Assembly (NCBI GenBank): GCA_004292595.1
Contig: RDXM01000103.1
Location: 1-41,017 of the forward strand
Direction of reading: 5' to 3'
Length of the DNA: 41,017 bases
Source: Candidatus Kapaibacterium sp.
GTDB lineage: Bacteria; Bacteroidota; Ignavibacteria; Kapaibacteriales; UBA4661
Positions 9,280 through 19,045 of this stretch are shown here, in pieces; within the stretch, counting starts at the first letter, position 1, and each line of letters starts with the position of its first letter. The translations under genes were made by a program, and so were the position numbers. The notes beneath the pieces were generated by a model. It saw only the letters and a program-made list of their open reading frames with translations, made no database searches and was not told the origin of the DNA.

Positions 9280-9403
9280 TGTCAGATTTTCTTGACAACA
9301 CCGCAGACTACCTTTTTGGAGACGCAATATAAACTTTTGCCGAAATCTATCCAAACCTGAAGTTTTTCAAAGGCTTATACACTTTGTCAGATTTTTCTGA
9401 CAA
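9280..9403. promoter_or_regulatory. Pair of similar dyads, TGTCAG-AT-rich-CTGACA
   Basis: Copy 1 at 9280-9297 reads TGTCAGATTTTCTTGACA (TGTCA/TGACA arms). Copy 2 at 9384-9403 reads TTGTCAGATTTTTCTGACAA (perfect 7-bp arms). They share TGTCAGATTTT and lie about 105 bp apart, a whole number of helical turns (10), upstream of the mltD-like gene. This is the pattern of a two-site operator. The regulator is unknown. Confidence 0.4.
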
Positions 9404-9516
9404 TCCTCGTATTTACGGGCGATTACGTGAAAAACGCTTTGCCAGAAGTAACATTTTTTAACACAGAGAAAAACTACGTTCACCGCGAAAAAAGATTTGG
9501 ATTTTTGAAAGAATAT

Positions 9517-9557
9517 AAAAAAAAGCTGTTGCATCGTGAAGAAGCAACAGCTTTTTT
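9517..9557 (-). terminator. Rho-independent terminator of nrdJ
   Basis: The 8-bp stem GCTGTTGC (9525-9532)/GCAACAGC (9544-9551) is extended by A/T pairs on both sides and has an 11-nt loop. Read on the minus strand it ends in eight T residues, 40 bp after the nrdJ stop. The other strand has six T residues, so it is bidirectional in form. Confidence 0.9.
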
Positions 9558-9596
9558 GTTTTGTATCTCTTTGTCTGCCTTTTTACTTTTTACTTT

Positions 9597-12500
9597 TTAC
9601 GAGCAGCCGCTTGTTGTGCCGCAATCTTCGCAGACCGTACACGAGCCGTTGCGCTTGACGCGCATAGAGCCACAGTTGAAGCATTGTTCGCCAGTATAGC
9701 CTTTTACGCGAGCTTCAGCAATACGGGCTGTACGGGTATCGCCGTTAGCTACCGCACCGTTGCTTGCTGTGCCATTGGTGGTGCTGCCGTTGCTTGTTGT
9801 GCCATTTGTACCGATACCCTCGTATTCCAATTCATGCTGACGCGGTGCAACCTTCGTCTCTGGCGACGGCGGCGCAGGAACGACGTAGGATTGCGGCGTT
9901 AGCTCTGGCGAAGCAGGTTTTACGGGAACTTCATCCACTGCTTTGATGTGAACAAAATCGTTGCGCTTCAAGTAATCATAGCCAACCGAGCGGAAAACGT
10001 AATCCAAAATCGAGGTTGAATTTTTGATAGCTTCGTGTCCTTCCACCAAGCCTGCTGGCTCGAAGCGTGTGAAGGTGAAGGTTTCGACGAGTTCATCCAC
10101 AGGCATACCGTATTGAAGAGCTTTCGAGGCAAGCACCGCGAAGCAATTCATCAAGCCCTTGAAGGACGCGCCTTCTTTGTACATATCAATAAAAATTTCG
10201 CCCAACGTTCCGTCCTCGAATTCGCCCGTGCGCAAGAACACTTTGTGTCCGCCCACATATGCCTCGCGGACAAAACCATTGCGCTTTTTCGGCAAGCGGC
10301 GGCGTTGTGCGCGGTGATAGACTTTCTCCACGATTTGCATTTGGACTTCTTTCGGTCCTTTGGTTTCGTCGAGGTCGTCATCCGAGCCAAGCATCAAGAT
10401 TTCATCCAATTCGCTTGCGTTCGTGCTATTGAGCGGCTGCGAAAGTTTCGAGCCGTCGCGGTAGAGCGCAATCGCTTTTACGCCCAATTTCCACGATTCC
10501 ATATACACATCGCCTACTTCTTCGATGGTTGCTTCGCCCGGCATATTCACCGTTTTCGAGATTGCGCCCGAAATAAACGGCTGAACAGCAGCCATCATGC
10601 GGACGTGTGCCATATGCGCGATGTAGCGTTCGCCTTTCGCGCCGCACTTGTTCGCACAATCAAACACGGGCAAATGCTCTGCTTTCAGGCTTGGTGCGCC
10701 TTCGACGGTCATTGTTCCGCAAATGTATTCGTTTACTTCTTCCAGTTGTTGCTTCGTGAAGCCAAGTTCTGCAAGCATATTGAAGCTGTAATCGTTCAAC
10801 TGCGCATCCGTGAAACCAAGCGTTTGCGTGCAGAATTCCTCGCCAAGAGCCCATTTATTGAAGGCAAATTTGATGTCGAAAACGGTATCAAGCTGCTTTT
10901 CGACGGCTTCAATCGCTTCGGGCGTAAAGCCGCGTTCCTTCAGGCTTTGGCGGTTCACGTGCGGGCAGCCCGTGAGCGTGCCATGTCCTTTGCAGTATTT
11001 CTCAATGTCATCAATTTGCTGCGCGGTGTAGCCAAGCGTTACTAAGGCTTTGTGAACAGATTGATTAACAATTTTGAAGTATCCGCCACCAGCAAGTTTT
11101 TTGAACTTCACAATCGCAAAGTCAGGTTCTACGCCTGTTGTATCGCAATCCATCACCAAACCGATTGTGCCTGTTGGCGCAATCACGGTTGTTTGCGCAT
11201 TGCGGTAGCCGTGCTTCTCGCCGAGCGCGACGGCATTGTCCCACGCTTCGCGGGCAGCTTTGATGAGGTTTGCCGGCGCGTCGTCCGCATTGATGCCAAC
11301 GGGGAACACGCTAATTTCTTCGTATTCGCTGCGAGGCGCATTGTATGCGGCGCGGCGGTGATTGCGCATGACGCGGAGCATCGAATCGCGGTTGTTGGCA
11401 TAGCCCGGAAACGCGCCTTGTTCCTTCGCAATAAGCGCGGAGGTTGCGTAGGCTTCGCCCGTCATGAGCGCGGAAATCGCACCTGCAATCGCCAAACCAT
11501 GCGGCGAATCGTAGGGAATGCCTTGCGTCATCAGGATTGTTCCCAAGTTCGCGTAGCCAAGCCCCAACGTGCGGAATTTGTAGCTCAGTTCAGCAATGCG
11601 CTTCGAGGGAAACTGCGCCATGAGAACGGAAATTTCCAGAATCGTTGTCCAGATGCGGCTTGCATGGCGGAAGTCCTCCACTTTGAAGTCGCCATTTTCT
11701 TCAACAAAGTGTGAAAGGTTCAAGCTAGCGAGATTACACGCGGTGTCGTCGAGGAACATATACTCACTGCAGGGATTAGAGCCGTTAATACGCCCATCCG
11801 CCGGAGACGTATGCCATTCGTTAATCGTCGTGTCATACTGCAAACCTGGGTCGGCAGATTTCCACGCGCTCATGGCAATTTTATTCCACAAGTCTCGTGC
11901 TTTCAGGGTTTTGCGAATTGCGCCGTTGGTGCGATTGGTCAAATTCCAGCTTGCATCGTTCACCACAGCGTTCATAAATTCTTCAGTAACGCGCACGGAG
12001 TTGTTCGAGTTCTGACCGCTTACGGTGTTGTAGGCTTCGCCTTCATAGTGTGCGTCGAATGCCGTAAAATCAAGCGTCGTGAAGCCCTGCTCGACAAGTG
12101 CAAAAATACGGAAAATATAGCTATGCGGAATTTCCGCCTGAACAGCAGTATTGATGAGCTTTGCAAGCGTTTTATTGGATTTTGCATCGGTGCCATTTTT
12201 CAATGCTTCGTCCATGATTGCTTGCAAGTGATGTGCGGCGAGCTTCGAGCCTGCAACGAGCGCAGCTACTTTATCTTCTTCTTTTGCTTTCCACGCAATA
12301 AATTCTTCAATATCGGGATGATCCACGTTCAAAATCACCATTTTCGCGGCGCGGCGCGTTGTTCCGCCTGACTTGATTGCTCCTGCTGCGCGGTCGTAAA
12401 TCTTCAAAAAGCTCATTAAGCCAGACGATGTGCCGCCGCCAGAGAGTTTTTCGCCCGTTGCGCGGAGCGACGAGAAGTTCGTGCCTGTGCCAGAGCCGTA

Positions 12501-13130
12501 CTTGAAAATACGCGCCTCGCGGGTTACAAGGTCGAAAATACCGCCGTCGTTTACCAAATCATCTTCAACGGATTGGATGAAGCAAGCGTGCGGTTGCGGA
12601 TGCGTGTACGCGTCTTTCGAGGCAACAAGTTTTTCCGTTTTCGGGTCCACGTAGTAGTGACCTTGCGACTTTCCGGTGATTCCGTAGGCAAAATTCAAGC
12701 CTGTATTGAACCACTGCGGCGAGTTCGGCGCAGCCATTTGCTTCATGAGCATATATGCGGTTTCGTCGTAGAATGCCTGTGCGTCTTCGGTGGAATCGAA
12801 ATAGCCATGCTTTTCGCCCCACTCGCGCCAGCAACCTGCCAAGCGATGGACGACTTGTTTCAGGGAATGCTCTGCACCCATTTTTTGGTTACCGCTCTCG
12901 TCGAATATTGCCTGACCATGGTCGTCCGTAAGCGGCACACCAGCTTTACGGAAATATTTTTGAGCGAGAATATCGGTCGCAACTTGCGACCACTGTTTTG
13001 GTACTTCGATATTATCCATTTGAAATACCACCGAACCATCGGTATTGCGCAGGATTGAGCTGCGTAGGGTATAATCAAATTGGTCGAAAACATTTACGCC
13101 AACCTGCGTAAAACGACGCTGGATGTTCAT
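9597..13130 (-). CDS. nrdJ: Vitamin B12-dependent (class II) ribonucleoside-diphosphate reductase
   Basis: A 1177-residue protein, the usual size for the large class II enzymes. It reduces ribonucleotides to deoxyribonucleotides using adenosylcobalamin, so it is oxygen-independent. The NPCSE motif (452-456) supplies the radical Cys 454 and Glu 456; Cys 183 (HACFIQSV) and Cys 465 (TACNLASLN) correspond to the redox pair and adjacent conserved region of other reductases. [19 protein letters not shown] matches the class II family. The C-terminus has a Cys-rich zinc-ribbon tail (CFNCG ... CTVCEDCG ... GCS), typical of this subfamily. The ATG at 13128-13130 is the natural start. No cobalamin riboswitch is recognisable upstream; a GTACTACT pair at 13177-13195 may be regulatory. 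It is followed by a strong terminator, so it is probably monocistronic. Confidence 0.97.
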   Translation of the reverse strand: MNIQRRFTQVGVNVFDQFDYTLRSSILRNTDGSVVFQMDNIEVPKQWSQVATDILAQKYFRKAGVPLTDDHGQAIFDESGNQKMGAEHSLKQVVHRLAGCWREWGEKHGYFDSTEDAQAFYDETAYMLMKQMAAPNSPQWFNTGLNFAYGITGKSQGHYYVDPKTEKLVASKDAYTHPQPHACFIQSVEDDLVNDGGIFDLVTREARIFKYGSGTGTNFSSLRATGEKLSGGGTSSGLMSFLKIYDRAAGAIKSGGTTRRAAKMVILNVDHPDIEEFIAWKAKEEDKVAALVAGSKLAAHHLQAIMDEALKNGTDAKSNKTLAKLINTAVQAEIPHSYIFRIFALVEQGFTTLDFTAFDAHYEGEAYNTVSGQNSNNSVRVTEEFMNAVVNDASWNLTNRTNGAIRKTLKARDLWNKIAMSAWKSADPGLQYDTTINEWHTSPADGRINGSNPCSEYMFLDDTACNLASLNLSHFVEENGDFKVEDFRHASRIWTTILEISVLMAQFPSKRIAELSYKFRTLGLGYANLGTILMTQGIPYDSPHGLAIAGAISALMTGEAYATSALIAKEQGAFPGYANNRDSMLRVMRNHRRAAYNAPRSEYEEISVFPVGINADDAPANLIKAAREAWDNAVALGEKHGYRNAQTTVIAPTGTIGLVMDCDTTGVEPDFAIVKFKKLAGGGYFKIVNQSVHKALVTLGYTAQQIDDIEKYCKGHGTLTGCPHVNRQSLKERGFTPEAIEAVEKQLDTVFDIKFAFNKWALGEEFCTQTLGFTDAQLNDYSFNMLAELGFTKQQLEEVNEYICGTMTVEGAPSLKAEHLPVFDCANKCGAKGERYIAHMAHVRMMAAVQPFISGAISKTVNMPGEATIEEVGDVYMESWKLGVKAIALYRDGSKLSQPLNSTNASELDEILMLGSDDDLDETKGPKEVQMQIVEKVYHRAQRRRLPKKRNGFVREAYVGGHKVFLRTGEFEDGTLGEIFIDMYKEGASFKGLMNCFAVLASKALQYGMPVDELVETFTFTRFEPAGLVEGHEAIKNSTSILDYVFRSVGYDYLKRNDFVHIKAVDEVPVKPASPELTPQSYVVPAPPSPETKVAPRQHELEYEGIGTNGTTSNGSTTNGTASNGAVANGDTRTARIAEARVKGYTGEQCFNCGSMRVKRNGSCTVCEDCGTTSGCS

Positions 13131-13477
13131 GCAAAAAACTCCGCTAAGTGTATATAACTGAGGATTTTATTTGGATGTACTACTACTGTACTACTCTTTA
13201 TGCTGTTAAAACCGAGTGCAAAATTTGGTAAGACGAATCATTGTGGATTTATCTTTTGCTGCACAGGAGAGTAAACTTAAAAAGTTTTTTTTTGATAACC
13301 ATTGGAAAAATTTTTGAACAAGAGAGAATAGTTGTTTTCTATGTCAAATATGCTCTCGAAGCAGCATGAAACCTTGTGCGCAGGTTTTCCACAACTTACG
13401 CCCACTCCCAACATTTAGCACGAAAGAGGTTTGAATGAAGGCGTATTTTTGGAAAGATGTACTTTTCTTCACTTTTT
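13131..13477. other. Upstream region of nrdJ; no gene supported
   Basis: A 347-bp AT-rich gap between the DUF2339 stop and the nrdJ start. It carries the nrdJ promoter region and the GTACTACT pair. I see neither the class II riboswitch boxes nor a good NrdR box pair. A short AT-only stem followed by T residues near 13274-13295 points to the plus strand, where there is no gene to terminate. Confidence 0.5.
13177..13195. promoter_or_regulatory. GTACTACT direct repeat upstream of nrdJ
   Basis: GTACTACT occurs at 13177-13184 and 13188-13195, an 11-bp period that puts both copies on one face of the helix, 47-65 bp before the nrdJ start codon. The position fits an operator or activator site. It does not match the NrdR box consensus, so the factor is unknown. 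Confidence 0.3.
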
Positions 13478-15898
13478 TTACTTTTCTTCACGCTCATCAG
13501 CAAAAATAATATCTTTATAGCGTTGGTACAGGTACGAAAGCAGCATCAACACTACGCCCAAGCCGATAAACGAGCCAATCCGATACGGCGTAGTGAGAAA
13601 CGAAAGGTCGAGCAGAAATATCTTTGCAATGGACAATAGCGACAAGCCCAACGCCGCCACACGCAGCCCCCAGACGCGCTTCACCAGCCCCGCCGCCATG
13701 AGCGTGAGCGCGTACACCAGCCACACGAGCGAAAGCGTGAGTTGTTTGCCATTCTCCAATTCCGCAATGCGCCCTTCTATTGCCGCGCCCTGTGGCAAAG
13801 CGTAGAGGTGCATGATTTGGCTGTGCCAATAATCAGACGCTTCGCCCGAAAGCAGCGTAAAGACAAGCAAGAACGCGCAAATACTGAGCGCGAAGGGAAT
13901 ATATTTTTTGATTAGTTCTGGCATGGTTTCGTTGTTGTCATCCCAAACCCGCATGAGAGCGAGCGTTGCGGCAAGACTTACAACAAGGCTCAGAACACGC
14001 TTATTCCAGAGGAATTGCCACGCCGTTGCGGGTTCGTACGCAAATCCCTTCAAAATAACCACGAGGAAAATTGCCCAAATTACCAAGCTGATTTGCGTAA
14101 TTTCGCGCCATTTCATGCGCCTTCCAAGCCACGCTAATCCAAGAAAATATGCCACGTACATCACGATAAATGCTCCTGAGGACCACGCGGGACTGAGCAA
14201 AGCATCCTCGCTCAACAGCGCAGAAGAACTGCCGTTGCGGTCAAAGAGAACTCTATGTAAATATCCCAAAAACTGCGCTCCTTGAATTGCCCAAGGGAAA
14301 TGGAAGACATTCCCTGCGAGCCATGTTCCTCCTTTTTGCGAAGCAAGTGCGCCGAGTATATTGCCAGCGAGAAATTCGCCGTCTCGTCTCATTTGCTCAT
14401 ACATGAGCGCGACAGCAAGGAATGATGCGATGATAGAGCAATATACCGCCAGCGTCAGCCAATGAAACGTGCCTGTTTTGTTCAAAAAGACAATGTATTC
14501 AACATACATGAACATTCCCCAAAGCAAGCCTCCAAGCAAAGTAACGACAAGCCACAAAAACGTATCTTTGTACACCCACCACGCAATGTAAAACATCACA
14601 GCCATTTCCACCGACCAAGCAATGACGAGCCATTCACGGGAAAACTGCTGCTGCGTAGCGATAACAATGAGCAATATCACGCTTGTCATTGTGCGGCGAA
14701 AACTCCATGTATCTTCCGCAACGCGGCGACGAAGAAACTCGGAAGCAAGTAAATACGCCAGCACAAAGCACACAGTAACAATGGGCAGCATTGTCGGAGC
14801 AGCATCCAGCATCAGCACCCACACAGGCGCGTAGGCAATGGTGGAACAAACCGCCACTTCTTGCTTGCGCCAAGCGACATCTGTTTTCACAAGGTTTTGT
14901 GCGGCTCGCAGCATATCTACTGCAAAAAATACGACCGCATACAAACACGCAAAGGTGAGCGCGAGCGCAAAATGCTCCAACGTCGTGTATTTGTCAATGT
15001 ACCAGAGGAAGGCAATGCCGTAGGTGGCAGCAAAACTGAGCGGCTTCAAAATATACCACGCATCCCGCATGAGGACGAGCGCGAGTAAGCCAATGTTCAA
15101 AAGCAGCAAATAGGTAAAGAGTCCAAAAATATTCGGCGTTGTAGTGTGAAAAAGCAAGGGCGTGATGAATCCGCCAAACCACGCTATGAGTGCAGTTGGC
15201 AGGGATTCAAAGCGCAGAGCCATGAGGAAGCCAAGCGCAGTTACCAAAATCATTCCGCCAAAGGCAACAGGCAATGGCACAAGATGGTAGAAATTATACG
15301 ACGCATACACGCTCAAATACAGCGTTCCCAGCCCCGCGCCGAGCAAACCTTGTGCGAATATCTCCAAGTCGCCCGCTCGCGCCCGCACTGCTCCCACAAG
15401 CAATCCTGCGCCCGCCACGAAGCCCATCGCAACGCGCAGCCATTCGGGAATGAGGTCGTTGTCAAACGCATATTTCAGGAAAAAGCCAATGCCGAGAATA
15501 ATTGCCGCCGCACCAATGCGATTGAACACACGCCCGCCGATAAAGGCTTCCCACTCACGCTTGGTCTTGCTTGGTGGAGCGGGTTGCTTGGTTGCTTGGT
15601 CATTGGTTACTTGGTTGTTTGTTTCTTGATAACTTGTTTCTTGCTCTGGGTGTTTGAGGGTTTCCAGTTCAATGAGCGTGGAAAGCTCGCGGGCTGTATC
15701 GCGCTCTGTTGCTGGTGTTGGGAGGGAAGTTTTTTGCTCGGAAGCAAGCAGTTGTGAGCGCTCTAATTTCACAATGCGTCTGCGTAATTCCACGACATCG
15801 TTCTCTAGGGCGCGTATTTTCAGGATATTACGCGCAAAAAAGTAGATTGGCACAAGAACGACTGCCATGCTAAATAGTCCAAAAACTAATTCTTCCAT
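13478..15898 (-). CDS. DUF2339 polytopic membrane protein
   Basis: An 806-residue integral membrane protein. The N-terminus has one hydrophobic segment (MEELVFGLFSMAVVLVPIYFFA), then a short coiled coil (ALENDVVELRRRIVKLERSQ) and a Gln/Thr-rich linker. From about residue 115 the motif WEAFIGGRVFNRIGAAAIIL and long runs of hydrophobic helices to the end match DUF2339, a family of very large predicted membrane proteins of unknown function. It is 50 bp downstream of the glycosyltransferase gene on the same strand and may be cotranscribed with it, which would suggest an envelope or membrane-lipid role, but that is inference. Confidence 0.8.
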   Translation of the reverse strand: MEELVFGLFSMAVVLVPIYFFARNILKIRALENDVVELRRRIVKLERSQLLASEQKTSLPTPATERDTARELSTLIELETLKHPEQETSYQETNNQVTNDQATKQPAPPSKTKREWEAFIGGRVFNRIGAAAIILGIGFFLKYAFDNDLIPEWLRVAMGFVAGAGLLVGAVRARAGDLEIFAQGLLGAGLGTLYLSVYASYNFYHLVPLPVAFGGMILVTALGFLMALRFESLPTALIAWFGGFITPLLFHTTTPNIFGLFTYLLLLNIGLLALVLMRDAWYILKPLSFAATYGIAFLWYIDKYTTLEHFALALTFACLYAVVFFAVDMLRAAQNLVKTDVAWRKQEVAVCSTIAYAPVWVLMLDAAPTMLPIVTVCFVLAYLLASEFLRRRVAEDTWSFRRTMTSVILLIVIATQQQFSREWLVIAWSVEMAVMFYIAWWVYKDTFLWLVVTLLGGLLWGMFMYVEYIVFLNKTGTFHWLTLAVYCSIIASFLAVALMYEQMRRDGEFLAGNILGALASQKGGTWLAGNVFHFPWAIQGAQFLGYLHRVLFDRNGSSSALLSEDALLSPAWSSGAFIVMYVAYFLGLAWLGRRMKWREITQISLVIWAIFLVVILKGFAYEPATAWQFLWNKRVLSLVVSLAATLALMRVWDDNNETMPELIKKYIPFALSICAFLLVFTLLSGEASDYWHSQIMHLYALPQGAAIEGRIAELENGKQLTLSLVWLVYALTLMAAGLVKRVWGLRVAALGLSLLSIAKIFLLDLSFLTTPYRIGSFIGLGVVLMLLSYLYQRYKDIIFADEREEK

Positions 15899-15948
15899 AG
15901 TTTACGCTCCTCCCAGTGCGATGAACATGGCGTACAATCAAGATATTA

Positions 15949-17331
15949 CTACGAATTTGAATCCTGCGAAAACCGCTTAATTTTTGGAATGCGCTCGGCA
16001 CGATTGAGATTGAGCCACGTTGTGAAGCCAGGTCGCGTTGATTGAAACTGCCGAAGGCGCGGCGCAGACGTTGGCGCGGTGGAATCCAGCACTGATGCAG
16101 GACTCATGCTCGCAAATTCTTCATCAATCGCCATGCGCTCAATAAAATGCGCCATTTCTTCGGTGCGCTTGAGTGCCGCAGCGCGTTCTTTTTCGGCAAT
16201 CACGCGGAAAACAGCGTTGCGCTCCAATGCCAAATGTGGATTATTGCTCAATTCTTCCAGAGACTTGATAAAATCTGCCTTCTGCGGCGTGTAGGCACCT
16301 AAATTTCGCTCGCGGATATATTTCAAGTTAAATCGTTCTGGTCCAGGATTGATGCGGCGGATAATCGGCACGCCCGCTTGCGCTTCGAGTAATTCGTACA
16401 ACGTCGCGGGCGCAATGCCAGAGAGCATCACCACATCCGATGCGCGGTAGAGCGTTGCCATTTGCCCATAATTCAAAAACGGCAAAGGAACAATGCGCAC
16501 GTGAGGGTTGTAGGCAGATGCCTCACGCTGAAGTTCGTTATACTTTGCAAACGCCTCTTCGTTATGTCCACAGGCAACAAGGATTTGTGCGCCTTCCCAG
16601 TTAAAATTGTCTGATTTAGCAAGTGCGCGAATATCGCCAAAAATTTCTGAAACCCAATACGAACCGCCTGCGGCGATAAATGTGAGTTTGTCGCGCTCAA
16701 TAAACGGTGCGAAAGGTGCATCAATACTTGTCAGTGCGGTACGTGCAGTGCGGGCAGACTGCGAGCGAACATCGGTAAATTCTTCCCGCGCAATGAAGCC
16801 CGCTCGCTGCGTGGCATAGCGCGACAAGCCATATTTCATGCGGAGTTTCGCCAAAAAGCGTGGACTTTGTGCAATCACCCCATCGGGATTCAGACCACGA
16901 TGCGGCGTGAAATGCACAAGCGACTCGTCAAAATCAGGAACGTAGCTGATGATGCGGACAGGAGAATTGAGTTCATATTTCAGTTCTTGCAGCGCGAAGG
17001 TTTGCAGAAAGTGTGTGCTGATAATCACTTCGGTTTCAGCATTGGCAATCAACGGACGAAGCTCGGCAGCAAGCTCTTTGCGGACGGGTTGGGTGAAAAG
17101 ACCGTAGATTTCGCGGAGCGTATCGTTGTCGGCGGAGCGGTAGAGAAGGTCGTAAAAGGTCTCTGCTTTGGTGTAAATGCTACGGTGCATCGAATCTAGC
17201 ACCTGTGCAGTGCTTTCAAAACATTCTACGTCCAGATGCGGCGCGAAAGTGCGCAGGGCGCGTTCAATGGAGAACATCGCCGTTTTATGCCCGCCGCCGG
17301 CAGCAAGGGTAACAATCAATACTTTTGCCAT
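15949..17331 (-). CDS. GT-B glycosyltransferase, MGDG-synthase-like
   Basis: A 460-residue protein. The N-terminus, AKVLIVTLAAGGGHKTAMFSI, matches the MGDG synthase N-domain (PF06925-type, glycine-rich acceptor loop with the His). HFTPHRGLNPDGVIAQSP (141-158) and the C-terminal half with LTFIAAGGS, LYRASDVVMLSGIAPATLYE and INPGPERFNL fit the MurG/GT28 donor-binding fold. The family transfers sugars to diacylglycerol or similar acceptors at the inner membrane; whether this one makes a glycolipid cannot be read from sequence. It probably forms an operon with the DUF2339 gene. The last ~70 residues are Ser/Pro-rich and not conserved. Confidence 0.7.
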   Translation of the reverse strand: MAKVLIVTLAAGGGHKTAMFSIERALRTFAPHLDVECFESTAQVLDSMHRSIYTKAETFYDLLYRSADNDTLREIYGLFTQPVRKELAAELRPLIANAETEVIISTHFLQTFALQELKYELNSPVRIISYVPDFDESLVHFTPHRGLNPDGVIAQSPRFLAKLRMKYGLSRYATQRAGFIAREEFTDVRSQSARTARTALTSIDAPFAPFIERDKLTFIAAGGSYWVSEIFGDIRALAKSDNFNWEGAQILVACGHNEEAFAKYNELQREASAYNPHVRIVPLPFLNYGQMATLYRASDVVMLSGIAPATLYELLEAQAGVPIIRRINPGPERFNLKYIRERNLGAYTPQKADFIKSLEELSNNPHLALERNAVFRVIAEKERAAALKRTEEMAHFIERMAIDEEFASMSPASVLDSTAPTSAPRLRQFQSTRPGFTTWLNLNRAERIPKIKRFSQDSNS

Positions 17332-17741
17332 ACCGAAAAAAGATGAAGGTTGAGCGGGAATGCAGAGGCGCAGAAGCCGCGTACAAACACGCTTTCAAGC
17401 ATAAATTGTGGTGAAACAATACTTGACGAAGAGGTGCGCTACGACACTGATTGTACGCGCCAGTTCGTGCAAAGTTGCGTGGTAGAAGTGTTCCACAAAC
17501 TCATCCTGAACGACGAATAAACTACAATTTTTATTTCACATGGAAATGGTTAAGACTTTCGCAAACCTCACAGGCAAGAATGCCTGTGCCACCACAAAAC
17601 TGATATATACTGGCTTTGGTGGCACAGACATTCCTGTCTGTGAGCTTCAGAAGCACATTTTGCGAAAGTCCTCATGGTATCAAATGCAAAGAGACCTGAA
17701 TGGGCAAAAAGTTACATAAAATATTCAATTTTGGGCAAAAA
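17332..17741. other. Gap between glycosyltransferase and M24 peptidase genes
   Basis: A 410-bp gap. The only structured element is the REP-like repeat at 17554-17670. A TTG-initiated frame of 57 codons on the plus strand (17350-17520) reads smoothly but has no ATG, no ribosome binding site and no recognisable family, so it is not called as a gene. Confidence 0.5.
17554..17670. repeat. REP-like paired-hairpin element, variant with 12-bp terminal inverted repeats
   Basis: GACTTTCGCAAA at 17554-17565 and its exact reverse complement at 17659-17670 bound the element. Inside are two hairpins, CACAGGCA/TGCCTGTG (17570-17589) and CACAGACA/TGTCTGTG (17623-17642). These hairpins are themselves inverted copies of each other (24 of 27 positions), so the whole 117 bp can fold as one long cruciform. 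The hairpin core is shared with the repeats near 30.3, 36.0 and 41.0 kb, but the termini differ. No target duplication is evident. Confidence 0.8.
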
Positions 17742-18971
17742 TCACGCCGAAATTAACGCCTCAAGGTCGAGCGAAGGCGCGAGAAGCGGCAATAATTCTC
17801 GCTGCGCCGAACCGCCCGACACAATCACTTCGCCGCTTGCGGAAATTACCACATCAATTTCCGTGCGCATTCCAATATCGCCTTCGATGTAAATGCCCGG
17901 TTCAATCGAAAACGATGTCATTGGAATAAGCGGGCGAATATCGTTGGTTTCAAAATTATCCATATTCGCGCCAGAGCCGTGCGTATCAGTGGTGATGCTG
18001 TGTCCAGTGCGGTGAATGAAGTATTTACCAAAGCCAGCCTCTTCAATCACAGTGCGGCAAGCATCGTCCACATCGCAGCCGCGCACGGGCTTTGCGGGAT
18101 TTTTGCCAAATTCGTCCTGCACAAGGCGCAAAGCGGCATCGCGTCCCGCCGCAATCGTATTGAAAATATGCGCTGGACGCTCTGGCACGGTTTCGTCAAT
18201 GTACGCCATCCACGTAATATCGGAATAAACGGAATCTGGCTCGGTGGAACGCTTTGCCCACATATCCACGAGCAGCACATCGCCGCGCTTGAGCGTAGCA
18301 GAATTGTCCGCCGTCGGTCCGTAGTGCGCATTGGCAGAGTTTGCATTCACCGAAACGCTAGGCATGGAGTAGCTTGTCATGTTGTTGTGTTCAAAAAATT
18401 GCCAGACGTTTTGCTGCACGTCGTATTCGGTAATGCTTTTTCCTGCCAAAATACTCTCGCGCACAAACCCCAACGCAGAGCGCATCATTGCTGTTCGGAG
18501 GAGCTTTGCCGTTTCCTTATTTTCTTCAAATTGCTTCTCCGACCACACCGCCGAATACTGCTGCACAATATCCGCCGACGAAACCACATCAAACCCCAAA
18601 CTCCGCAGCCATTCTACCGTACCGCCATCAACAAACGAAACAACGGGAATAGCATTGTTGGGTGAGTATTCAAGCGCGATGCGGCGTTTTCCCTGCAAGG
18701 TTGTCGTGATTACATCGTGCCAATCTTGGCGGTTTGCGTAGCGGATTTCTCGCGCATCCACCGCCGCGAGCGTGTGCGGTTCGATACCGTTTACAATCTT
18801 GACCACCTCGCCTTTGGCTGGAACAATAATCGCCCAACGCCGTGTACAATGGACGCTTTCGGGAATGCCAAAGGTGCGCCATGCAATGGGATTACTACCG
18901 CGAAAATCATAGAAAAGCCAAGCATCGAAGCCGTGTTCGCGGAGGATAGATTGTATGCGGGGGAGATTCAT
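17742..18971 (-). CDS. M24 family metallopeptidase (Xaa-Pro aminopeptidase-like)
   Basis: A 409-residue protein with the pita-bread fold. The N-terminal creatinase-like domain (1-~140) precedes the catalytic domain. The five dinuclear-metal ligands are all visible: Asp 236 (LLVDMWAK), Asp 251 (SDITWMAYI), His 324 (HRTGHSI), Glu 357 (SIEPGIY) and Glu 371 (MRTEIDV). It probably removes N-terminal residues ahead of proline in cytoplasmic peptides; the exact specificity (prolidase or aminopeptidase P) is not decidable from sequence. The ATG start at 18969-18971 is natural. It lies 74 bp after the histidine kinase gene on the same strand. Confidence 0.9.
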   Translation of the reverse strand: MNLPRIQSILREHGFDAWLFYDFRGSNPIAWRTFGIPESVHCTRRWAIIVPAKGEVVKIVNGIEPHTLAAVDAREIRYANRQDWHDVITTTLQGKRRIALEYSPNNAIPVVSFVDGGTVEWLRSLGFDVVSSADIVQQYSAVWSEKQFEENKETAKLLRTAMMRSALGFVRESILAGKSITEYDVQQNVWQFFEHNNMTSYSMPSVSVNANSANAHYGPTADNSATLKRGDVLLVDMWAKRSTEPDSVYSDITWMAYIDETVPERPAHIFNTIAAGRDAALRLVQDEFGKNPAKPVRGCDVDDACRTVIEEAGFGKYFIHRTGHSITTDTHGSGANMDNFETNDIRPLIPMTSFSIEPGIYIEGDIGMRTEIDVVISASGEVIVSGGSAQRELLPLLAPSLDLEALISA

Positions 18972-19045
18972 GGTCGTTCAGCAAAATGAAGTAGGTGAAA
19001 ACGTGAATTCAAGAGAAGAACGCGAGAGATTCGTGAATCATTTGT

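Larger units (their letters stand above)
9130..9596. other. Intergenic region between mltD-like gene and nrdJ
   Basis: A 467-bp gap without a gene. It holds the nrdJ terminator (9517-9557), two similar dyad sequences (9280-9297 and 9384-9403) and presumably the promoter of the mltD-like gene. On the minus strand TTGTCA is followed 18 nt later by TATAAG within the second dyad area (about 9403 to 9374), which could be a promoter, but this is a weak call. Confidence 0.5.

Noticed and set aside
9427-9699. Plus-strand frame over the nrdJ terminator
   Set aside because: It runs through the terminator hairpin and into the antisense of nrdJ.
13274-13295. T-tract hairpin on the plus strand
   Set aside because: The stem is a few A/T pairs only and no plus-strand gene lies upstream to be terminated.
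13131-13300. NrdR box or cobalamin riboswitch upstream of nrdJ
   Set aside because: The AAGTGTATATAACT stretch only loosely resembles half an NrdR box, and no B12-box or conserved riboswitch segments are visible.
17350-17520. 57-codon plus-strand frame in the glycosyltransferase-M24 gap
   Set aside because: It starts only at TTG, has no ribosome binding site and no recognisable homology.
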